Shown: piece after piece, positions 33,401-44,100 of the stretch
How the letters are laid out: every line of letters begins with the position of its first letter
How positions within the stretch are numbered: position 1 is the first letter of the stretch
DNA from: Plasmodium malariae
Lineage: Eukaryota > Apicomplexa > Aconoidasida > Haemosporida > Plasmodiidae
Direction: 5' to 3'
Length of the DNA: 64,000 nt
Assembly (NCBI RefSeq): GCF_900090045.1
Contig: NC_041787.1
Coordinates: forward strand, 1,446,001-1,510,000
Notes under the pieces: model-generated
The model's database searches: none
The model's input: only the letters and a program-made list of their open reading frames with translations
What the model was told of the DNA's origin: nothing
Program-made: the position numbers and the translations under genes

Positions 33401-33597
33401 ATTGTATACAGTTATTTGACTACTTACCCGTTAAGGAGAAGGTTAAAATGTTGTACATATTTTTCAACAATAATTTGCTCAATTTGTTTAAACTTAAATA
33501 CCATTTCGATTTTGTCTACGTCATATCGCTCTTTATATCTCTGGCTCTGATCAAGTTGCATCACAAGCACAGGTCTGATCAATTTAGAGAAATATGA
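30484..33597 (+). CDS. Golgi pH regulator (GPHR/GPR89)-type membrane protein
   Basis: This is a single 1,037-residue exon starting MISWTAVFLCLYHLALS. The two blocks of membrane segments and the loops between them match GPHR/GPR89 (plant GTG1/2). FITTSLKLFIWYIDITLLI is the early block. SVTGMTIVSAFSAFTSLYSP and YTNISNFF are the conserved central motif, followed by a coiled coil with ELASKKKM. IQDIKALEYMAKNLYFLLDE and the C-terminal membrane segments end in IKLHHKHRSD, where human GPR89 has a similar YLAHKQ end. GPHR proteins are anion-channel-like Golgi membrane proteins needed for luminal acidification. A roughly 480-residue Asn-, His- and charge-rich insert (about 320-800) splits the cytosolic loop. 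The family call is from motif order; transport function here is untested. Confidence 0.8.
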   Translation: MISWTAVFLCLYHLALSVLGSLFFENYLFKDFDNSFSLVKIIFCFSFVLCLSLLSMIVFEILGFITTSLKLFIWYIDITLLILFIYLIIPVSLIYTYITFEDEKTANSLFKFKYFYTALTKMKHKKKKIYLPDEDKTNFMRKLVYVSEDLILKMKNYNKKIRNRNKQKILKFVVGCIFFLPIIWFTFYKISMITLKNNSDVYDKSDIYDIGNILQEKFKLINKEFAEEYDTNNENSQNFLFIKIIKNLLIYISVTGMTIVSAFSAFTSLYSPYTNISNFFFFVTLKKVKIIEKKIMFITDELASKKKMLLLHDYPHLINLYSKNVHYNESCFSNKLHSYNNRNRHNNYTKNLHFDKTSSFYNTSANTNNYSFAQNVCLNGCENFTDNTFNYTNNNDTINRYVDNSPHNCYGILTYHIDDNFNVETMHSHNDHVNHCGRENKHGLKHTGGHKREEAEGVVMPMARIEPLNGNGNVNVGIRDSGKEQIKSRENKQRKQNEEIEYIHFKPFKKCNLYLGSHKSIYKNIYETFIKKEKNFGGIFNLNGGYDEVEGVVVEEKKEMEMLEKKMDMLEKKQKINVLNLTSPHEECKETHVENHHMSILNNNRREVEVDISTRSSSSNRFSPFVEYINSTNSLYKRNVKSTNLMENNNNNDNCININDNSTNNNINNNINNNNINNNNNNNKYVDYKKKFIFFKTTEKEEEREAYDVEHNEETKEISSCNDGEEKNKSIFHKYNNTVHSFKNLFRHFDTLPQDIKHKESKSINRRYISAFLFNSFQKPYKTFQSVKEFFTGKKANVNKKNKEILIQDIKALEYMAKNLYFLLDEVIKEQIRINQSTTFCGIFLYLLGIIMSILCIYKIVKTCYIIYMIEIYYRFISTYSSGHVLMLFYSRNMNISFINDLKNVLHIVHININLDNYVISITSILLLCFIFTNLKTFMEKIIKLRYSTKSSLYSNIAILVMCEIMDLYFSAYCIQLFDYLPVKEKVKMLYIFFNNNLLNLFKLKYHFDFVYVISLFISLALIKLHHKHRSDQFREI

Positions 33598-34484
33598 GCG
33601 GTTCATGAGAAAAAATACGAACGGGTCACATGAAAAAGTATGAGCACTTCATAAGAATAAACACGAAGGGGTCGTATGAATAATAAGTATGAACGGGTCA
33701 TGTGAAAAAAGAAACACTTTAAATTTGCGTAAATATGATGTGATAATATTCCTAAATATGAAGTTACGGAGTGGATCTACTTCCCAAACGTTTTTGCGAA
33801 AATGTGCACTGTGATGAAATGATGTCGTACGAATGAGAATGATGAAAGGGGGGAAGCACAGGAAAAAAAAAGTAAATATATAAATAAATAAAATGTACAA
33901 AAAATAACATATATAAATATATAAATAAATAAAAAATAAAATGTACAAAAAGTAAATATATAAATATATAAATAAATAAAAAATAAAATGTACAAAAAAT
34001 AGCATGTATAAATATGTAAATAAAAGAGAACAGTTTCGATGCGCTTTGCACAAGCAGACAAAAACAGGATACTCCGCCCCTATTATAAAGTTATTAAAAA
34101 AATTATACTACGTTGCTTAATATATTTCGAAAATGATTCCTAACATGCGTTGCATGTGTTTATATTCATGAATGAGTCAACTTTTATATTTAATATTTTT
34201 CATTTTTCATTTTATATTTTACATTTTTTTACGTTGTACTTTATTTTTTTGTGTTTATTGTGATATATTTTTAATGTGCGTGTACAATTCGGTTGATTGT
34301 ATATGTATGAATAAGGGTGTGCGTTTTTCTTATTTTTTTTACTGTTTATTCTGGTCCTTCTCTCAACGCTTTTTAAAATTATAACACATTGTTAATTTGT
34401 TTACACTACTATGGAAATACGCAACGAGCACGTAAAAAGTACATGTGCAAGTACAAATGTGCGTGTACCCACACGCACGCTGCT
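33598..34484. other. Convergent intergenic region between the GPHR-like gene and GlyRS
   Basis: The region starts with degenerate repeats around GGGTCATATGAA (33600-33720). Three copies of a roughly 55-bp unit of AAATATATAAATAAATAAAA and AATAAAATGTACAAAAA follow (33870-34025). The rest is AT-rich with no gene. Confidence 0.6.
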
Positions 34485-36899
34485 TCATGTTTCCAATATT
34501 TGCTGTGTGAATAGACCATATTTGGAAACATACTCATCCCAGCTCTTCTTCTGACTTATCAACGAATTCACAATTTCGACGAGCTCAGAAACGTCAATCC
34601 TGATCTGTAACATTGAATTCCTTTCCCTCAGTGTGATAGTTTTATCCCTTATGGTTTGAAAATCAATAGTAACAGCAAATGGTATACCTATTTCATCTGT
34701 TCTAGCATATTTTTTACCAATAGATACACTGGAATTATCAATTTTTGATGATATGTTATATTCAATTAATAACATTTGTACTTGTTTAATAAAAGGGAGA
34801 AAAGATTTATTATTTGATATAGACAATATAGAGCATTTAATTGGGGCCAATCTATAAGGTAAGGCTAAATAATATCTTTCTTCCTTATCATCCGTAAAAA
34901 TTCTAATCCTAAAAGAATGCTCTAATATACAAAATAGTAAGCGGCCAATACCAAAAGATGGCTCTATAACATTAGGGATGAAATTTTCCTCTTGCACTTT
35001 TTTTGTAAATTTTTGAAAAGAAATCATATCTCTTGTTAATTCGAAACACACAGATCTTTCATCTTGTTCGGTGGAAACTTTTAAAATATATTTATTATGT
35101 TTATTTAATTCATCATCAATATGTAACAGATCTTCATTACTTTTTTGATTTAAACAAATATATATTTTATTTTGATCTCTTCTAAATTTATTTCCTATTT
35201 TTGCTTTATTAGGAATAATTTTCACACATTCTACTTCCACCGGTTCGTTATATTTTTCGCATGCATATAAATTTGCACTAGTAAATTTCATATGATGCTT
35301 TAAATCATAGGCAGATCTATCTGCATGACCAACTACTTCAATATAACCATAAGATGTTAATATTTCAGCATCCCAACAATCATTTGCATAATGTGCTATT
35401 TCTGTTTTTAAATGTTGTCTAAACCTTATTCCATCTTTGTTAATTCCACATTTTAATAAAAATAAATATGTACGAGCAAGGAAGTAGCCTAACGCTTCAT
35501 TTGCTATAATCCCTTTTTTGACGGCTTCTTCTAAAGAAATATTTTTCATAATTATTGCTTCACTACTGAGTTGATTATCTCTAGAATATAACGGTAACAT
35601 CAAATGCTTAAATAAATCAAATTTTTCATGATCTTTTTTATTAGGATTTACAAAGTATTCAATTTCTGCCATTTCGAATTCTCTTACTCGTAATAATCCA
35701 TTTCTTGGTGATATTTCATTTCGGAATCCTAACCCAATTTGTGCACACCCAAAAGGCATTTTCCCCCCATTATAATCCAGCAATTTTTTGAAATTTACAA
35801 AAATGCCTTGCGCTGTTTCTGGCCTCAAGAAGGCAATGCTACTTAAGTGGCTTTCCTCTTCGTTGAGATATCCATCCCCAACCACCTTCCCACTTGAAAT
35901 TGCCCCTCCTTTTTCGTTTCCTACGTCCTTATCACTTCCAGCTGCACCTCCAGCCTCATCCCCTTTGGGTCCAATTTTTGTCTGGAACATCAAGTTGAAG
36001 GGAAAGGGGTCCGACAGATCATTATTTAAAGGAGATTTGACATTATACCTTTTGATAATTTCTTTAATTTCTTCCTGATTCATACCATCTAGTTTTCTCA
36101 AAATAAGTTCTATTTCGGCTAGTTGCACATGGAAACACTCTTCATCCTTTTTATTCGCATCATTACTACTAATATCCCTTTTATTTGCATAGTGATCCAA
36201 ATCTGCCTTTTCCCTCTTTTCATTAACTCGATCGCACCTTTGCTCCTTTCCCTTCTTCATTTCCTCCATCAGATTTGTTAAAAATTCAAATAAATATTTA
36301 TCCGCCCTATAGCAATCTTTTGTAACTACATCTCGTATCATCAAGTCAGTGAACCGATCAACATGTCCAGATGCTTTTAGAACATTATAAGGGGTAATAC
36401 AAGAACCCCTTATTTCTAGCATCTCATCATAAAATGTAAAATGATACCTCCATAAATTCTCTAATTCTGATTTTAATAAACAGCCAGATGGACCATAATC
36501 ATATAACCCAGAAGCACCACCATATATTTCAAATGAATTTGTGTAAAAGAATTTTCTCTTTATTAAATTTTCTAATTTGGTTCTATTTTCAACTAATTTT
36601 AATGGTTCACTTGGAACAGTGTATAACGACTTCAATTTATTTTTCTTTTCTTCTAACAACTTTTCATTCTCCCTATATTCTTTTTTTAGTTCTTCATCAT
36701 TATCCAAAACTTTGATTGATTCATTCCTTTCTATTAGCGACGATATTTCTTGACTGTACTTTTCAATTTGCTGCTCCACCGTTCGTGTTTCGTCTATACT
36801 ACTGTTAACATTACTGTTCACACTGCTGCTCACATTCCTGTTAACACTACTGTTTGCATTGGTACTAACATTCATATTCATACTCATACCCATACTCAT
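34485..36899 (-). CDS. GlyRS: Glycine--tRNA ligase
   Basis: This is a class II aminoacyl-tRNA synthetase. From the ATG at 36899 the frame gives 804 residues. YGGASGLYDYGPSGCLLKSE is the GlyRS N-terminal catalytic signature. RGSCITPYNVLKASGHVDRF and FLRPETAQGIFVNF (near residue 358) follow; then FGCAQIGLGFRNEISPRNG is the motif-2 region and EPSFGIGRLLFCILEHSF (near residue 646) is motif 3. The C-terminal 120 residues, ALPYRLAPIKCSIL onward, form the anticodon-binding domain. A linker of charged residues (about 205-330) interrupts the catalytic core. The first 40 residues are Met/Asn/Ser/Val low complexity. The frame is open upstream to 36987 without an ATG, and a leader in another frame overlaps it (see the separate entry). 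GlyRS of P. falciparum is reported to serve both cytosol and apicoplast. Confidence 0.95.
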   Translation of the reverse strand: MSMGMSMNMNVSTNANSSVNRNVSSSVNSNVNSSIDETRTVEQQIEKYSQEISSLIERNESIKVLDNDEELKKEYRENEKLLEEKKNKLKSLYTVPSEPLKLVENRTKLENLIKRKFFYTNSFEIYGGASGLYDYGPSGCLLKSELENLWRYHFTFYDEMLEIRGSCITPYNVLKASGHVDRFTDLMIRDVVTKDCYRADKYLFEFLTNLMEEMKKGKEQRCDRVNEKREKADLDHYANKRDISSNDANKKDEECFHVQLAEIELILRKLDGMNQEEIKEIIKRYNVKSPLNNDLSDPFPFNLMFQTKIGPKGDEAGGAAGSDKDVGNEKGGAISSGKVVGDGYLNEEESHLSSIAFLRPETAQGIFVNFKKLLDYNGGKMPFGCAQIGLGFRNEISPRNGLLRVREFEMAEIEYFVNPNKKDHEKFDLFKHLMLPLYSRDNQLSSEAIIMKNISLEEAVKKGIIANEALGYFLARTYLFLLKCGINKDGIRFRQHLKTEIAHYANDCWDAEILTSYGYIEVVGHADRSAYDLKHHMKFTSANLYACEKYNEPVEVECVKIIPNKAKIGNKFRRDQNKIYICLNQKSNEDLLHIDDELNKHNKYILKVSTEQDERSVCFELTRDMISFQKFTKKVQEENFIPNVIEPSFGIGRLLFCILEHSFRIRIFTDDKEERYYLALPYRLAPIKCSILSISNNKSFLPFIKQVQMLLIEYNISSKIDNSSVSIGKKYARTDEIGIPFAVTIDFQTIRDKTITLRERNSMLQIRIDVSELVEIVNSLISQKKSWDEYVSKYGLFTQQILET

Positions 36900-36918
36900 A
36901 TTGGCATTAATACTGCTA

Positions 36919-37140
36919 TTAATATTTTTGCAAAACAGGGCATAATTTTTTTTTTTTTTTTTTTTTCTTTTTATCGTGAAAATTGCTCACCGGAACAACA
37001 TATGCAAATTTTCTAATTCTGTATGTACCAATCGTGTTATATGTAAATTTTATTCGTTTTGAGTTTAAGCTAGAACTGATGAAGCTGTACGTTCTTCCCT
37101 GAAAAAACATAGAAAGAAAAACTAGTCCAGTAAATCTCAT
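36919..37140 (-). CDS. Putative organelle-targeting leader of GlyRS, offset by one base
   Basis: Reading from the ATG at 37140 gives MRFTGLVFLSMFFQGRTYSF, then SSSLNSKRIKFTYNTIGTYR and IRKFAYVVPVSNFHDKK. This is a hydrophobic signal-like start followed by a basic, Ser/Asn-rich stretch, as in apicoplast leaders. After a poly-Lys run it ends 8 residues later. The GlyRS frame overlaps from 36986 inward. The two frames differ by one position across a run of 21 T (36946-36966); 20 T would fuse them in frame. I therefore think this is the 5' part of the GlyRS gene. A GTGAGC donor at the end of YVVP gives no phase-compatible acceptor that I can find. Confidence 0.6.
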   Translation of the reverse strand: MRFTGLVFLSMFFQGRTYSFISSSLNSKRIKFTYNTIGTYRIRKFAYVVPVSNFHDKKKKKKKKKLCPVLQKY

Positions 37141-38714
37141 ATACCTTCTTTTTTAACACGTTGAGATGCAGGCTTGTGGAGCTAAAGCAATTTGTTTAAA
37201 TATAAGAACATGCTCATACGGATATATATACCTATACGTTCATACAGATATATACACGTCCATATACAGCATACTCGATGACGGTAAACATTTAAAATGC
37301 GCTTTTTATGCAGAATTGTATCACAAGGGTGTTGGGTGAAAATGAGGAATACTGGCGCTTCAACTATTTTTTGCTCCCATTAGAAACATAAAAAAAAAAA
37401 AAAAAAATTAAAAAAGAAATTATAAAAGATATAAACAGATAAGCAAATTAACAAATTAACAAATTAACGGATTAACAAATTAACAAATTAACAAATTAAC
37501 AAATTAACGAATTAACAGTGAACGAATTAACAGTGAACGAATGAACAATAAAACAGTACATTATGGAGGACGATCTAGCTTTGCATTTGCGTAAAATATG
37601 TACCATCCGGGCGCTCAGCACAATTTATTCTGCATTATGATGAGCGATTGCAAAACACACACTGATGCATATACCGTGCAAAGGAATTTTTCAAAAACGA
37701 GGGGTTTTGCCTTATATGCATAATAATATATCAATGCGCTCAGGCCCAATTTTCGTTAACAGTACTGTTCTAATTTTTTTTTTTTTTTTCTTTGTTACGT
37801 ATGCACATCATGTATAATGAATATATATACATGTAAACAAGTAATCATGTATGCACGTACTTCCGCGAGCAAGTATGTGTTTGTATACCATTTCATGGCA
37901 GCCTTTTAATTTTATTGTTTTTTTTTTGGGGGGGGCTTTAATTTAAAAAAAGCTTTTAAGTTTTTCCCCACTAAGAAAATAAAAAGAAGTGTGTTACCCG
38001 AGCTTAGTTGTTACTGCGTTTGTTGTTCGCTACAAGTTATTTAGGTATATAAATAAGTATAAGAGAACATTATACATACGTATATTCGTACGATTATATG
38101 CATGTACGCATTCATGTAAATCTTTCGGTCGCTACGCAAAATTGGCGGCTTAAAGTGTATAATTCTTAAGCATCCTTTTTTCAATATTGTAAGATTATAC
38201 ACTTTTTCAAGCTGTATATTTGTTTGTCTGTCCAGTTCTCATGTTTATTTATCGTATTATAGCCGATCTTATCATATGTGCTCCTGTATAGCCAATACCT
38301 GTCCTTTTTTGTAAACGCACCTGCTGGAGAACATTACTGCACGTCATATGTTATAAATAGAATTATGTAACACATATGCATTAATGTATTTGTTGATATA
38401 TATATTCATAAACTCCTTTACTTTTTTAAATCGCGTTAAGAATTGTACTTTGATAACTGCTCACATTTAAAGAAAATATAAATGTCCAATCAAGGTTAAA
38501 TGGATTAAGCAGTTTAATGGATTAAATTAAAAATGTAACAAGTTGAACGAATTGAAATTAACTAATTGCGGGCGGGGTAAACGAGGGGGAAGGAATACAA
38601 AAAACTTTATTGAACGAAGTAGTACGTGGGCGAATGAAAAAAGGATTAAAAGAAACAGGAAAGATCATTAAATTATCTGATATGAAATTATATTTCATCA
38701 TATAAAATTTTAAT
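37141..38714. other. Intergenic region upstream of GlyRS
   Basis: Contents: ATTAACAAATTAACAA repeats at 37440-37545, T-runs at 37768-37782, a T9G8 tract at 37919-37936 and simple repeats. A GC-richer stretch at 37560-37690 contains a short ATG frame (MEDDLALHLRKICTIRALS, start 37564). I cannot connect it to further exons and do not call it a gene. Confidence 0.5.
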
Positions 38715-38933
38715 ATGAGCAAAATGAACGATCGCAAAAATGTGTTAACCGAAGGAAGAATAAATATACTTAGGTGTTTATTTTATCATTATCCACTACG
38801 ACTAATTTTTTTTTTTTTTTTCCTTTTTTTACAATTATTTTGTTTCAGCCAAAATTCTTTTTTCGAAGGAATAGTACAATACGTTATGCAACTTAGACGC
38901 GCGAAAAAAGTAAAAAAAAAAGAAAGCTTATAA
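38715..38933 (+). CDS. Small two-exon gene, 47-residue basic protein of unknown function
   Basis: Exon 1 is 38715-38773 (MSKMNDRKNVLTEGRINIL). A 75-bp intron has donor AG|GTGTTT, a T-rich 3' part and acceptor TTTGTTTCAG. Exon 2 is 38849-38933 (SQNSFFEGIVQYVMQLRRAK, then a Lys-rich end and TAA). Codon use in both exons is protein-like and the splice sites are textbook for Plasmodium. The intron length is a multiple of 3 and lacks a stop, so unspliced RNA would encode a 72-residue protein with a Phe/Leu-rich insert. I do not recognise the family. The middle looks like an amphipathic helix followed by a basic tail. It lies between two minus-strand genes and is transcribed the other way. Confidence 0.65.
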   Translation: MSKMNDRKNVLTEGRINILRCLFYHYPLRLIFFFFFLFLQLFCFSQNSFFEGIVQYVMQLRRAKKVKKKESL

Positions 38934-39094
38934 AGTAAAGACATACAATACGAAGCAAAAAATTTACGACACATCATATCTGCAAAAATGTGAGAACTTA
39001 AAAAATTAGCCCATTCAAGGGTATAAAGTTATATCCATATATACACACATATGTACTTACGCATATATATGCGTACCCCTCCCCCATACACTGC

Positions 39095-39901
39095 TCACTT
39101 GTAAGCATTCAACAAATCGTCAATTTCTAGCAGGTTATTGTAGGAAAACTTTTTAATAACCTTTTCCCCCTTCTCTTGCAAAATTTTCTCTATGTTCGTT
39201 TTTCCATCTTGAAACCAGCCCAACTGGTCTGATATCAAGTGAAGGTTTTCGCATGAAGGACACCTTATAATTACAACGCCATTATAATAAGCTTGCTTTG
39301 AAAATTTTTTAGCTGTTTTCTTTTCACATATTTTACAAGTAAACATTATAACCATATATTCTTTATCTTTTCGTGTCTTTCCCTCTTCAACAGATAAATG
39401 TCCATTATTTATTTCATTTCCTTTTAGCTTAATCATTTCAGAGTTAACAAGATGATGGTTATCATCATTTACAGGTACTACAATTGGATCGTTTTGTTTT
39501 TCCTTATCATGATGATCTATTTGTGATACATTAGCTTTTGTTGTGTTTTGAAGCTCAACTATGTTTTGTTCTTCCCTATTTATTATTATTTTTTTTTTTT
39601 CTATGTTTCTTTCACATTCTGATAATGATGTTATATCATTATCGTTTTTATTATTATGACTATTTTCGCCCTTGTTGTTTGTAACGAATTGTTTCTTCAA
39701 AAAAAATATATAAGGATGGTAATTTTCAAATGGTCTTACTACATTTCTGTGAAAATATGAACATCCCCAATTGATGTTACAATTATATTTATTTTTAAAA
39801 GTTGAAAATACAAATTTTCCATCAAATTTGTTCCCCTTTATAGGTAAACTCTTACTCATGTAAGGTTTATTTAAAACTCTTTTTAGCAAATTTTGAGTCA
39901 T
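39095..39901 (-). CDS. HEP1: Hep1/Tim15 (Zim17) DNL-type zinc-ribbon protein
   Basis: It is a co-chaperone that keeps mitochondrial Hsp70 soluble. The single exon encodes 268 residues. The C-terminal 90 residues form the DNL zinc ribbon: [20 protein letters not shown] with a first CxxC, then [20 protein letters not shown] with the second CxxC and the conserved His and Asp, and WFQDG shortly after. The N-terminus ([20 protein letters not shown]) is basic and lacks acidic residues, as expected for mitochondrial import. An Asn/Lys-rich spacer follows. The classical DNL triplet itself reads DQL here. P. falciparum Hep1 sits at the matching place in synteny. Confidence 0.93.
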   Translation of the reverse strand: MTQNLLKRVLNKPYMSKSLPIKGNKFDGKFVFSTFKNKYNCNINWGCSYFHRNVVRPFENYHPYIFFLKKQFVTNNKGENSHNNKNDNDITSLSECERNIEKKKIIINREEQNIVELQNTTKANVSQIDHHDKEKQNDPIVVPVNDDNHHLVNSEMIKLKGNEINNGHLSVEEGKTRKDKEYMVIMFTCKICEKKTAKKFSKQAYYNGVVIIRCPSCENLHLISDQLGWFQDGKTNIEKILQEKGEKVIKKFSYNNLLEIDDLLNAYK

Positions 39902-40869
39902 TTTTTTGTCTTTTCCTCTGAAAAAAAAAGAAAAAAAAATTCCTTTTTACCTGTACAGGTTAATAAATACCTGGAACAGAAGGGGACACAAGTCAAGAAA
40001 TAACTTATGATAACTCATGATAATTCCCCTTTACGCATTTGACACGTATAAAGTATATATATATATATATGTGTAATATATACATATATATATGTATATA
40101 TATGTGTGTAATATATACATATAATAATATGTACTTTACCCGTTTTATCGCACTGTATACTTTTTTTTTTCTTTTTTTTTTTTTCTCTTCTTATGTTGTG
40201 TTAATTATAAACGAACTTCAAATTAATCATATTCCCCGTCTCTTCATTCTTTGAAAATCTTAACAATTTCAATTTATTTCCAAAAATTTAATTCAACATG
40301 AGGATACAACATGGAGAAATAATACTTATCAATTGTGCATAACAAGTGTTAGGCAAAAAATTTAATTAGTAATTTGGGACTGCTTTATTTGGAAAATACC
40401 CACATTATACACGATGTTATGTATGTGTTATGTATACATATATATATATAAATGTATACTCACATAAGTTGGACATGTATCAATATATGGAAACGCAAAA
40501 AAGTTTCAATCATTAACTGGTGGAGAAGAACTTACTTAACTTCAGTATGTAGTTTTTTTTAAATATTTGAAGTAAAAAAAAATTAAAATATTTTTTTGCC
40601 AGACGAAAGAGGAAAGAAATAACTGACAGTTGTTAATGCCAAAGAGAAATTGTTCGTCCATGATTGACTTATTGTTGCACAATTTTAAAAATGTAAAAAT
40701 AAAGAAAAATAAAATAAGAATAAAAAGTAAAAATAAAAAGTAAAAATAAAAAGTTAAAATAAAAAATAAAAATAATAAAATAAAATAAACAAAATAAAAA
40801 TAAACAAAATAAAAATAAACAAAATAAAAATAAACAAAATAAAAAATAAACAAAATAAAAATAAACAAA

Positions 40870-40966
<97 letters not shown>

Positions 40967-41160
40967 TATTAAACAACAAAATATAAAGCAAAAAAAAATA
41001 TATTACACAACAAAATAAAAAACAAATCATATATACTGCTCTACCCCTTTAAACAGTGCAAAATTTAGCTTTTGATCAACTGCGCGAATTTGTTTCCCTC
41101 CCTCTCCCCTGCCGACTTTTCCACCTTCTTACCATTTTTTGTTATGTGTGTACTTGAATC
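39902..41160. other. Divergent intergenic region between HEP1 and the UNC-45-like gene
   Basis: Contents: TATATATGTGTAATATATAC repeats (40055-40130), T-runs (40161-40185), AAATAAACAAAATAAA units (40690-40871) and a 91-base poly-A run (40872-40962). It should carry two promoters. No gene is seen. Confidence 0.6.
40690..40962 (+). repeat. AAATAAACAAAAT array running into poly-A of 91
   Basis: A tract of A-rich units (AATAAAAATAAACAAA) changes into an uninterrupted run of 91 A from 40872 to 40962. It lies about 200 bp upstream of the next gene's ATG. This is the longest homopolymer in the window. Confidence 0.93.
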
Positions 41161-44100
41161 ATGGATGTATTTAATCTGCAAAATGTTGATGCAGAAAAAA
41201 TTGAAGAAATTAAAAAGGAAGGAAACGCACTGTTCCGAAATAAACAATATAAGGAAGCACTGAGTGTTTATCGCAATGTTATTTCACTTCTGTGTAATGG
41301 TTCTTTCGATTTATATAAAATTAAAAACGTTGTGAAATTTTTTCAAGAGCAATGTGTAAATAAAATAAATGGGATAAAATCAACTGAAGAAATGGGCAAA
41401 GAGGCAAACAAAGATTTATCAGGAGTAGAAAACGTTAAAAGTCTTTTTATAAAAGTTTGTCATAATATATCATTATGCTATTATTTTTTAGAGGATTTCA
41501 AACGGTGTATTGAGTATTGCTCTTATATTAATGATATTGATAAGGATCATTTCAAAAGTTATCACACAATGGGCTTGTGTTATGAAAAGATAGGAGATTA
41601 CAAAAAATGTATTACCTACTTTGATAGGTGTAAAGCGGTGCTTACAGAGGATAAATCGAATGATAATGGAAGCACTAGTAATAAAAATGAAATAAACAGA
41701 ATTAATGAAAAGTTAAAAATGATTGTTAAACTAGCAGAGAATAACAAAAATGATCATACAACCAACATAGACACGCTTAAAGGTGTCCTTCTTGATGAAA
41801 ACAGTAGTGAGGAAAAAAAAATTAAAATGTTATATAGTATTTGTAATCATAAGTTTTATATTCTTCTGAAGGAAAATATATTTAAATTGTTATATGACAT
41901 GTTGCATAGAAGTAGTAGTACCATACGCATAGAAAAAACTTGCTTGTACGTTATTTATAAACTAATTTCCAAACTTGAAACGGAAAACTCAAAAATAGAT
42001 AAGGATAAAATGGAAAATGGTAAAAATACCAAAATTTGCATTAACAAGTTAGACGATTTGAAATTTCAATACTATTATGATGTAGATTTTGTAAAAATGT
42101 TAATATCATTTAATGAAGTATTTGATATAACATGGATACATAATTATATAAATAACAAAATAAAAATAATTGAAAAAACTTTAAAATTTTCAAAGGAGGA
42201 TCAACATGTGTACAAATCAACCATTGACATGGTAGTGTACATAATAAATATAATAAAATATGTACATGTCATAAATAATGATACCATTTTAAAAATAATT
42301 AATTTATATTATTTGAATAGTGATAACTACGAAATAGCGAGCAGTGGTCTAAATGCACTTATTTTCCTTTGCAAAAAAAAAAAAAGCTTTATTCAGAGAA
42401 GTATTGATAAAAAAAAAAAAAAGGAAAAAAAAACAAATGGAACACAAAAGAACGAAGCGAATGGAAGTGAACCAAAAAAGAATAAAACAAATGAAAGTGA
42501 ACCGGAAAACAAGGAAATGGATTTTTTACAAATATTGGAAAAGAATCATAACATAAATATAAATAACACAATTGTTGATTTGCACTTTTCTCACTGCTCC
42601 AAATATCCTGTTTGTGTTAATTCAGAAATAAAAAAAATAATTCAAAATGTAATTAGCATGTATGACAACTCATCTGATGATGTAGAATATGCATTAATTT
42701 TACTGCTTACATTATTATATGATAAAAACAGACCGAGTGAAAAGGATACTGAAATGAATGACTTAATATACGAAAGTGTAAATACATATTTCCAAACAGA
42801 CGAAATATGTGTTGAATGGTTCATATGTGTCAAGTGCCTTTTTTTAGTAGATAAAAATATTGTTTTAAATTATTTGATAGGAAAAACAGAGTACATGTTT
42901 CAAATTTTAACCTTTATTAATAATTCCATTGGAAGGAAAAGCAAAAAAATTTTGTCAATTTATATTGATGTGTTACTTCTTTTATTAAATATATCGGAAT
43001 TACGTTTCATGCTAAATGATTATATTGATTTATATATAAACATTCTTAAAACATTAAATTATGATGAAAATTTTTTAAAATTGCTCATAGGATCTTTTAA
43101 GTTATACATGCATAACAATGACTTTAAGAAAGAAATTGGAAAAAATATGGATTTATTTTCATATGCTAAGGAAATGCTAAAATCGTTTCTTTTAAATTAT
43201 GATATGCAGTTGGATGACCTTAATGCAAGTGGTGATAATATTTCACCTGCAAAGAGTTATTTAACTAATGATAAAAGAGAATATCCTGAAGAGAGGGATA
43301 AAAACAATGTTGCTACTGGAGAAAGGAGCAGTCGAGCTCGTTTCGTTAAAGAGGAAGTGCAGGAAAACACTGTGAGTAAACTAAAAAAGTCTAGCTATAG
43401 TAACCCTGTTGATAGTGCAATAATAATAGAAAAAGCAGAAAAAAGCCAAAAAAATTGTGAACTTGTCGATAACAAAAAAAAAGGAAAAGGAAATTATAAC
43501 ATAAGATATGATGAAGCGATGCTTAAAGATTTGATAGAAATGTTGTTTTACTTAAGTTTACATATTGAATTTAAAAAGCAGCTATTGGAGGAGAAAAATA
43601 ATTATATTTTATTTTTTTTAATAAAAGTAGGAGATGATATAAATAAAAAGAAACTAGACAATACATATAAATATATGTACTGTAATACAATAAATAATTT
43701 AATATTAACAAGAACAGATGAAAAAATGAGAAGAAGGGCAATTAATAAAACTAATTTGTCTAATTTTGATAATGAACAAATAGAAGCATTAGAACAGTTT
43801 TATGATAAGTTACCTAATGCAGCCAGACCGAAAACGGATCCATTATATGATTATGGAGATGATGAAACTAGTAATGAATTAATTAGTTTATTATTATACA
43901 ATGAGAAATATCAAAAGAATTTTATTGAAAAGGATATTTTATCTTTTGCATCAAAATGTAGGTATAAAAATGGAACGCTTATTAATACTATTTACAATTT
44001 TATTAATAGCAATTTTTTTACAACAAATATTGCTGAATCTATTTGTGATATTATTTCAAAATTTGTAAAAAATACAAATAATATCGGTATAGTACTTGTT

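Noticed and set aside
37564..37641. 25-codon GC-richer ATG frame (MEDDLALHLRKICTIRALS)
   Set aside because: It is too short to judge, and I found no exon to join. It may be untranslated leader of GlyRS or a missed small gene.
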